A stretch of DNA of 28,849 bases from Schoenoplectus triqueter (lineage: Eukaryota > Streptophyta > Magnoliopsida > Poales > Cyperaceae). The position numbers and the translations under genes were made by a program. Positions 23,101 through 28,849 of this stretch are shown piece after piece. A model generated the notes under the pieces. The model was not told where the DNA came from. It was given only the letters and a program-made list of their open reading frames with translations, and did no database searches. The stretch's first letter is position 1. Each line of letters opens with the position of its first letter. The DNA is taken from NCBI GenBank assembly GCA_964058805.1, contig CAXKVV010001521.1, positions 1-28,849 of the forward strand, read 5' to 3'.

Positions 23101-23308
23101 ATTAGTCCAGTGGGTAAGAGAGTTGAAGTCAGTGGGGAGAGAAGTGGAGGTTTTCGATCCCTCTCTAATAGGGAACGGTTTTGACAGAGAGATGTTAAAG
23201 GTTTTGGACGTGGCTTGTTTGTGTGTAGATTATAACCCGATAAATAGACCCCGTATTCAACAAGTGGTCACATGGCTCCAAAATGCAGATGCAAGTTTGT
23301 CGAGTTAG
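20171..23308 (+). CDS. LRR receptor-like kinase, subfamily X (tyrosine-sulfated glycopeptide receptor 1-like)
   Basis: An intronless gene for 1045 residues, the usual size for PSY1R/PSKR receptors. Order: signal peptide 1-26; N-terminal cap with the cysteine pair DCCKW (56-60); about 20 plant LRRs (70-500) with many N-glycosylation sites; an island about 505-545 (LELPLYYIPF to LTALPPTINL); further LRRs to about 625; the C-terminal cap cysteines (LCGP, REC); a membrane helix 680-703; a kinase about 762-1036. Kinase residues: glycine loop GCGGFG 769-774, Lys790 (AIK), Glu806, HRD 890-892, DFG 910-912, PPE 936-938, Arg1026. The catalytic set is complete, so an active RD kinase at the plasma membrane is likely. 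Unusual: the stretch before HRD reads YIHDVCRIVHRD, two residues shorter than the family's C-x-P-H-I-V-H-R-D, and GDIFSFG replaces the common GDVYSFG. The ectodomain is also like RLP2/RLP3 (RFO2 locus) proteins. The ligand cannot be read; sulfated PSY-type peptides are the family precedent. Confidence 0.95.
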   Translation: MILTNASTKVLFLALALLSVSHSSTACTNQERQALISFLSSLSTPLQSSNSTVESDCCKWEGITCNPSGSITEISLPSKGLTGEISPVLSNLTNLSYLNLSCNYLSGPLPVELLSLSTSLKVLDVSFNKLSGKIPGFENPVIQVLNISCNFLTGLLPIINATSLASLNATNNSLKGPIPNYLCTNSPFLVSLAISYNKFSGEISPGLGNCTALRDFRAGSNNLTGPLPAELFKVASLQHLSLFTNRIYGSLNGTLIARLKNLVSLDLSTNFLTGPIPESIGQLNKLQNLHLSNNNLTGILPSAIENCTDLRQLNLRENNLTGDLRFINFTKLSRLQILDLFKNNFTGEIPESIYTCKNLNALRLSYNNLSGAISPLIGNLKALSFLSLSSNKFVNIRGTLHILSKCRNLTALLILQSFIGEAIPIEPTWENGFENIQVFSLGYSNLTGTIPSWISNMTKLEVLDISNNHFTGQIPDWLGSLSSLFYLDLSHNNLSGNIPQSITHLPLLNYVHKIKQLDPGYLELPLYYIPFNGSRRQYKQLTALPPTINLGSNQLNGTVPQEIGQLTMILVLDLSNNKISGSIPESIGHLTNLEFLDLSRNKLTGPIPASLTQLHFLSTFSVASNNLSGPVPTGPQFNTFSSSSYEGNSNLCGPVVMRECSKPTNEENKTPHPSKRFNKKTVIAVVLGIFFGVSAVLLLGFYLTSGRRGKSKLNDDKMGLPTSSFNSFTEIKTDLIKDTDLVMVKGEADISFQDILTATNNFDQTSIVGCGGFGLVYKAELAGGAKLAIKRLSGNSWLMEREFEAEIEALSVAQHENLVPLNGYCIHGDIRLLIYSYMENGSLDDWLHDQGSHATDSDFNCQLDWLTRLRIAQGASRGLSYIHDVCRIVHRDIKSSNILLDKKFEAHVADFGLARLIHPYKTHVTTELIGTLGYIPPEYGQGCIATLRGDIFSFGVVLLELLTGKRAVEVLPNRSVELVQWVRELKSVGREVEVFDPSLIGNGFDREMLKVLDVACLCVDYNPINRPRIQQVVTWLQNADASLSS

Positions 23309-23630
23309 AATTTAAGCTTCTTTTCTTTTTGAGGGAATTTGGGACGTGTGATTGAATATATATCTTTAGCTAGCCAAGATGTAGAACCAAATTTGCAAGG
23401 TGTAAATTTTGTAATTATTTTGAAGCACTCTGCAACTTTTTGTGGGGTTGGTAGGTGGTGCCAGGTGGACGAACGTGGGTGAGGGTTGTTTAGTGAATTA
23501 TACAGCTTTAGATTATGCTATACATGTACAAATAATTATTTTTCTTGTGTTAACTGTTGTAAAATATATAACTTTGGTGCATGAATGAAAACGTATTATC
23601 ATTCCCAAAGAAAAAAATAAGAGTAAGAAT
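23309..23630 (+). other. 3' region of the receptor-kinase gene
   Basis: Right after the TAG stop comes a T-rich segment with TGTA elements (TTTGCAAGGTGTAAATTTTG near 23400), suited to a plant 3'UTR. No canonical AATAAA stands in the first 250 bases, so the cleavage site is not placed. Confidence 0.4.
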
Positions 23631-23632
23631 AT

Positions 23633-23662
23633 GCACTACCAGCGTAGTGCTACTGATCAGTA
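23633..23662. repeat. Adjacent hairpin and 12-bp palindrome
   Basis: GCACTAC-CAGC-GTAGTGC (23633-23650) is a perfect 7-bp stem. It is followed at once by the perfect palindrome TACTGATCAGTA (23651-23662). TACTGATCAG returns at 23721-23730, and (A/G)TACCAG and CAGTATCA motifs recur to about 23880. Confidence 0.85.
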
Positions 23663-23778
23663 CTTAGCCCACAGCAGCAAGAAGCACCTGGTACTGTACA
23701 TCTATACTAAAATTTAGACATACTGATCAGGCCTAATACCAGGGAATACTTATCAGTCTCATCCATATCATTTCTGCT

Positions 23779-24608
23779 CAGTACCAGTTACGAATGGTAC
23801 CAGAATTATGACATAGAATACCAGGCCTATACCTATCTCTAGTGGATACTGTCAGTATCAGGTCTTGACTCTCAGTATCATTCACCATTTCTGCTCAGAC
23901 GAGTCCGATCGCCTCGCCTGTGGCAGTTGTCGTAGCGATTCTCTTGCAGACGGACCCCCACTCAAAGCTCTGTCGAGTCAGTGTGTCAGGTTGCTTGCGC
24001 CTCGCCTTGGTAAGCTCTCAGGCAGTGGCGGGAGCCGATCAGGCGATTCGATTCGGGTCGGGCTTAATTGGGCCTTCGTTTTATATATTTTTATGTGGGC
24101 CTGTTCGGACACTAATTTAGTGCCATTACTGGAAGATGGGCCACTTGTTTTCGGCACTTATTTCATTTCTAATACATTCTGGAAATTTCTGGCTTTGGTG
24201 ACAGTGCATATCAGTAAATAGTTGTAGGTAAAACCATAAAGGCTGTTATATAATAAGTGTAATTTATTTGCAGGTACAATTTAAACGTGTGGACACTATT
24301 CAATCTGTGGCATTTAAAAGACGTACTAATTTGATGTGGATCATAATTCAAACTTATATTTATCCTTCGTAAGCTATGAACATAAAACAAACATATGATT
24401 CTACGTGCGAACGTAATCCTAAAAACTTGTAGGCCAAAATGATATTTCTATATTTTTGTAGCTCAATCAAATAATTTTATTTTAACTAGAAAGATGATAT
24501 AGTGAACCGGAACGTTTGCAAGCATGTTAGATTATTTTAGAATTTTCTGTAGTAGTTTGTAAGTTAAGCTGGTTACAATTATTCTGTTACCATTCGTAAC
24601 TGGTATTG
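23779..24608. repeat. 25-bp inverted repeat spanning 830 bp; possible transposon-derived block
   Basis: Arms at 23779-23803 and 24584-24608 are reverse complements at 23 of 25 positions (core ACCAGTTACGAATGGTA and its complement). The enclosed DNA has a short G+C-rich part (about 23905-24060), a splice-donor-like TTGGTAAGCTC at 24007, three TGGGCC motifs (24069, 24096, 24137), then ordinary AT-rich DNA. Clusters of short direct and inverted motifs near an end resemble subterminal repeats of DNA transposons, but no transposase or target duplication is seen. A 118-codon frame at 23865-24221 matches nothing I know. Confidence 0.5.
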
Positions 24609-25239
24609 GTAACTGGTACTAAGTCACAGGCAAATTGTTATTGGTTATTTTACAAAACCGGTTTGGGACTTTAGCAGGTTATCTTCTATTGCTTAATTGG
24701 CCTTTTGGGATTTTTGGGACACAATGCAATTAAGCCTGTGAACGACTGTTCACTAATATTAAACAGGATAATAAAAAAAAGAACTTGACATGGTAATACC
24801 TATTTCAAATCAGTCTCGAGTCAAGTTGCAAAATTAATTTTCTTTTTAAATGAAAAAACAAGAAATTAATTTTCTTAATCAACTTCATTCATTCCCTAAT
24901 ATTTTACATCTAACAAAAGCTAAAAACTAAAAGGCTAAAAAACTAAAAACTTTAAAATGCACAGCAATAAAGCTATGCCTAAAGAACAAAATTTTCTTAA
25001 CAAGAACACCCAAAGAAAGGACAAAAGAATGAAAGAAAAGGTTCTCTTCTCTGCAGGTGGGCACATTGCTCCTAGGCCTTTCCTGTAGACAAGAAAAAAA
25101 AGGCTAAAATTAGGCCCAAATTTAATTAAATTAAATAAGACATAACTTGAACATAGCCATCATAATTGCATATATAATTGTCAAGATGCAGAATATATTG
25201 GAACCAATACTATTTTCCCCGATTGAAATCAACTACGGT
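24609..25239. other. Intergenic between the receptor kinase and CLE-like gene
   Basis: A-rich low-complexity DNA (especially 24770-25040). GGTAACTGGTACT at 24608-24620 repeats the nearby arm motif. No gene seen. Confidence 0.6.
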
Positions 25240-25245
25240 TTTATT
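25240..25245 (-). terminator. Candidate poly(A) signal of the CLE-like gene
   Basis: AATAAA on the minus strand about 110 bases past the stop codon, a normal distance for a small plant gene. Confidence 0.4.
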
Positions 25246-25352
25246 GTTTAATTGGGATGTCCACCTTTGTCATGCCAATATTACTATTTTCCCCAATTGT
25301 TTTAACAATTCTAAGAGCAGAAACAAAACATGGCATTTAGTTATACCTCTCT

Positions 25353-25610
25353 CTATCTATTTTGGATAGGATTCCAGCGAGATGATGGTATTCTCCTCTT
25401 GCTGTCTTTAACCTGCTTAACGGGTTTTGGTGACCCGTTAACCCTCAAATCCTGTTGCAGTGGTGGAGCCTGTATATTAAGCAGCTTTCTAACTTGATTA
25501 TTCCTCCTCTGACTGAAACTCAAGGTGTAACAAGAGCTTACAAGAAGAAGCATCAACACAAGCAATGCCAGATGAATTACTTTGGCGAGAGAGTTGTGTT
25601 TGCTATTCAT
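25353..25610 (-). CDS. Small secreted peptide precursor, CLE family (CLE43-like), divergent motif
   Basis: 85 residues, single exon, TAG stop. Residues 1-30 form a signal peptide: a short basic start, then HLALLVLMLLLVSSC. A variable, basic and Gln/Asn-rich middle follows, with no further hydrophobic segment and a single cysteine (in the signal). The C-terminus is KRRIPSSRWNPIQNR (71-85). CLE peptides are 12-13-residue ligands cut from the end of such precursors; the KRRIPSS start is like CLE43, and N-P-I-x-N follows the CLE pattern. Here the usual Gly/Ser-Pro is Ser-Arg and a Trp is inserted before Asn-Pro, and the conserved His is Gln. The precursor would be secreted, processed and seen by an LRR receptor outside the cell, but the altered core may change that. 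The gene has a tidy TATA box upstream and a poly(A) signal downstream. Assignment to CLE is probable; another short-peptide family cannot be ruled out. Confidence 0.65.
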   Translation of the reverse strand: MNSKHNSLAKVIHLALLVLMLLLVSSCYTLSFSQRRNNQVRKLLNIQAPPLQQDLRVNGSPKPVKQVKDSKRRIPSSRWNPIQNR

Positions 25611-25663
25611 AGTTGTTGGCTTGAATGAAAATTGGGGAAAGATGTGTTTAGGAGAGTTTTGAG

Positions 25664-25671
25664 ATAATATA
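25664..25671 (-). promoter_or_regulatory. TATA box of the CLE-like gene
   Basis: TATATTAT on the minus strand, 54-61 bases before the ATG at 25610, following a C-rich stretch. This implies a leader of about 25-30 bases without an upstream ATG. Confidence 0.5.
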
Positions 25672-26291
25672 GGGGGAGGGGGTTAATTAATGCCTAATTT
25701 TGAATAACAGTGATCCAGTGACTCATGTAGTCATGTGATTGCATCTTTGACCGCAAGTAGGCAGCTTTAAACGTGGTGTGTGTTTAGGTTGGAAGTACAT
25801 TTTGGATAAGCTTGGTGTAACTTTTATCTCAACTAGTGAAGGATTCATTTATTCATTGTCAGTTTTGTAATTTTTTTGTCTACATATTTCATAACAGTGA
25901 ATTTTAATTATATGTATTAAATCAAATGTCAATCATTTTACATATTAATAATTAACCTTCACGGCATCTTGAATTATCTTTGAAATATATAGCGTTGTCC
26001 GTCATTTTCTATTCATTTTTTTTGCAATATATATAGCATTAATGTTACCATAATTTGTTATGGACTTACTAATTAAATAGCATTCAAAACAAAATTTTAA
26101 TCTGAAATTTTGAACTATGCATGGAAAGAAAATCATACTTAATATGATTAATAAATACATCTGATAATATTTATTGATTTTGAATTATAGAAAAAAAAAA
26201 TCAGTACATAATATAAAACTGAAATAAATCTAAAATCAAATAACATGTCTCACGTCTTTACATAGATATGCAAATTTTATTTGTGTAAAAC

Positions 26292-26296
<5 letters not shown>
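25672..26296. other. Upstream region of the CLE-like gene
   Basis: AT-rich. The promoter of the minus-strand peptide gene must lie here. TTGACC occurs at 25747-25752 (from 'CATCTTTGACCGC'). No other gene seen. Confidence 0.5.

Positions 26297-26367
<71 letters not shown>
26297..26367. repeat. (AT)35 microsatellite
   Basis: About 71 bases of uninterrupted AT dinucleotides. Long perfect AT tracts mutate quickly and can extrude cruciforms. An open frame reading Tyr-Ile repeats on the minus strand is only a by-product. Confidence 0.97.
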
Positions 26368-26368
<1 letters not shown>

Positions 26369-28849
26369 TGAGTCACTGACTTATTCAGAAAAAAAAAATG
26401 ATAGCAGTAGAGAAAAATCACAGTAATACTCTTCTGCATGTGGTTTTGTGCCTATAGTTTTATCAAAAATAAAATAAAAAGGGTTGCATGTGACTGATCA
26501 TTTAATAGTAGACCGAGAGTAGTGCCTAAATTTTCTCCAAAGAAGGGGCAGCGTTGGAACTATCGGCTAGAGAGGCTAATGTTATTTGTTAATGAGTTAT
26601 TAACCGAGGAACCATGTGAATAGAACGTGATGATAGAGATAAGCTCAAGTAGATTCTTGCTCAAGTTTCTGCATAAAACTAAACGAGGCTTAGTCACTAT
26701 AATGACTCAAATAATTTCTCAAATATATAATTATTTTTTTATGAAATGGCAAATTATAAATTATAAATGTGCATGCTAATAGTAGCAATAAACCGTGGAG
26801 ATTTATTGAGTGTTTTGTCTGGTTGGATTGTTTCAAGAACTCACAACCAAGAAAATGAAAATCAAATCAAGAGGAGAGAGATGAAAAAACAAACCAAAAA
26901 TAAGATTTGAAAAACAAATCAAGAGTAGAGATCTGTTGTACATCCACGTCAACTGTAAAACCGAATGGGAAAGACATGCAGAACAATGGAGTTTAGTTAA
27001 TTACCTAGACTCATTTTTTTTTAATAACAAATAGATGTGTGACCTGAAGTAGTGGCATTTTTTTATTGTCACTAGTTTTAACATTAGACATTGAGAAGGT
27101 GAATCATAGAGAACTAGCTAGAGATATTTTTTTAATCGTCATAAGAACCTGTCCAGAAGGGTATTTTTTTCTCGGATCTGGTGCAAAACATTCAATTCAA
27201 CATGCAGGTGTGCCTTTTAATTGTATAATTTAAATTTCAAATGTTTATGTTTACTACATTGTTTGAACATTTTTTTACCGTGAAATGGCCAAATAAAAGT
27301 TTACTAAATTTGCAATTTTATTTACTAACAGAAGGCTTCATTAGACGGGACAAGTTTATACAAAATTTAAGTAATTTCTTCTTTTTAGATATTTGATGAT
27401 TACACTATATAATTTTAGATGTTTTTTGAAGTTTGATGAATTATACTATAAAATTATTATTTTAGCCCGCTTTTCAACGAGATTTGTTAATGTTTTAATT
27501 AAGAGATATATAATTAATTATCCATTTAGACAATTATTGTGCAATTGAAAATAAAATTCTTGAACCAAATCACAACTAATTAACTCTAATTATTTTTTCA
27601 AAAAATAACTCTAATTAAAATTATTAAATAAACGTCATGGCTGGAAAATATACATTAGCACATCGATCACTCATAATATATCTGTCATCAGTAGTGTGAA
27701 TGAAGCTGCAAATTTGTTTGAGTTTTTTTAATTAGTCAAAGAATTGCGATATTTATATAAAACAGATATGAACATTCAAAGTTCAAACCAAGATTTACAT
27801 TATGAGGCCATTTGGTACCGCTGGTGCATGCAGGCCTTGTCACGTGTTATATCTTGGTCTTACTTGCCTGATCTTTCTTTACTTTTGCCTCTTGTTTCTG
27901 GTACTCGTCTCTGTTACGCAGCACCACACTGCGCGACCTACAGACATAAGTTATAGGTGTTTTTTTTTCTAAGATTCACTTAATTTGCACAAACTTTCAA
28001 GTAATTGGATGGATAATATGTTGCGTTACACGTACGGATTCCTCGTTTCTATTTTTATTTTTTGAACTAATTCAACGTACGTACATTCGTCATATCTACA
28101 TATTTTAGGAGAAGCCCTCGATGTAAAAGAAAATCTCAAATTTGAGTTGAGCAATCAAGAACTGAGACAGAGAAGAAAAAGGTTATCAATATTTTTTTTT
28201 CAAAGACGAAGAAAAAGATGATAAAACTTTTACTCAAAAAAAGGGGCGAGAGAGAAAGAGAAGGACAAAATATTTTTTTTTCTTTGTGTATATATATAAC
28301 GCAACTTTCAGACAGAAATAGAGTATAAAATGATAATTTTTCATGTGCTTTATGTTGGATTTAACAATATAATAGACTGTATAAGATGCTATATATATCA
28401 AATAGATTATAGACTTATGTGATATATAATTATATATTAATTATATATCATAATATATCCATAATGAATTATCACTAAAGTACAAATAATATAGATATAA
28501 AGTGTTGCAAAAATTAATCTTTTTATCTGTGTAGAATTAAAATTTTAGATAATTATCAAATTTATGATGAGCTAAATTAGAAAATTATCATTCAACCTTT
28601 TATCTTCATGAAAAAAAATTAAAGGCTCTTGATTCCCATGAGATACCCCAAGTTCATTCTCTATCTTTCTCACAAAGACAAGAAAAGAAAAGATAAAAGG
28701 TGAATGTTATGCAACCTTTTTATCAGGTAACACAACAGTGTTGTCGCGTAAAGAACTAAGAAACCGACAATACAATTGAGGAGGTATTCATTTTTCTGTG
28801 ATAAATCAATAGCAATACAATTATATTTGGAGAAATTACTTTATTATTT
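26368..28849. other. 2.5 kb intergenic DNA to the window end, no gene seen
   Basis: AT-rich with frequent stops on both strands. About 27805-27950 is less AT-rich and starts GAGGCCATTTGGTACCGC, which recalls the ends of plant DNA transposons, but I found no matching right end. A- and T-rich low complexity fills 28180-28300. Confidence 0.55.
28420..28450. repeat. AT-rich 13-bp inverted repeat
   Basis: TGATATATAATTA (28420-28432) and TAATTATATATCA (28438-28450) are exact reverse complements around a 5-base loop. Being pure AT-rich DNA, it could arise by chance more easily than the GC-containing hairpin at 7738. Confidence 0.8.

Noticed and set aside
23865..24221. 118-codon open frame
   Set aside because: No family resemblance and low-complexity Ser/Gly content. 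Its length is explained by the local rise in G+C, and it overlaps the inverted-repeat block.
20171..25610. Receptor kinase and CLE-like gene as a ligand-receptor gene pair
   Set aside because: They are close and converge, but known subfamily X receptors of this type bind sulfated PSY/PSK peptides, whereas CLE peptides use subfamily XI receptors. Proximity alone is not evidence.
26236..26439. Minus-strand frame coding Tyr-Ile repeats
   Set aside because: It only reads through the AT microsatellite.
27744..27956. 70-codon open frame
   Set aside because: No family match; it sits in a less AT-rich patch that may be transposon-derived.

Overview
This is a stretch of nuclear DNA from a flowering plant, most likely a eudicot. 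The evidence is an AT-rich background, GT-AG introns with T-rich acceptors, three plant-specific gene types, and intergenic space full of small non-autonomous transposons. I cannot name the species from the sequence alone. No rRNA, convincing tRNA, CRISPR array, organellar block or bacterial-type operon is visible.

Layout. (1) About 729-5658, + strand: a multi-exon gene for a MIP1 leucine-zipper/DUF547 protein. I rebuilt ten exons that join in frame and end at a stop, plus one candidate 5' exon; the true start may lie further upstream. (2) 5659-19650: about 14 kb with no believable protein gene. It holds at least six GGGTCGGGT-rich elements that look like hAT-type MITEs, one GGGCGGA-ended MITE-like element, one Helitron remnant, a perfect 16-bp hairpin and several small duplications. 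(3) 19659-23308, + strand: a promoter with W-box cores and a TGACGCGTCA palindrome, a leader with two small uORFs, and an intronless 1045-residue leucine-rich-repeat receptor kinase of subfamily X (PSY1R/PSKR type). (4) 23630-24610: an unexplained block of short palindromes bounded in part by a 25-bp inverted repeat. (5) 25353-25610, - strand: a secreted 85-residue peptide precursor ending in a divergent CLE-like motif close to CLE43. (6) 25672-28849: AT-rich intergenic DNA with an (AT)35 microsatellite and no supported gene.

The three genes do not form an operon or an evident pathway. The receptor kinase and the small peptide gene converge, with about 2 kb between their coding ends, which invites a ligand-receptor idea. 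However, subfamily X receptors of this type are known for sulfated PSY/PSK peptides, while CLE peptides are read by subfamily XI receptors, so closeness alone is not evidence of pairing. The points most worth checking are the altered CLE motif, the two-residue deletion before the kinase catalytic loop, the uORF whose stop overlaps the receptor start codon, the tandem splice acceptor in the DUF547 gene, and the palindrome-rich block at 23.6-24.6 kb.
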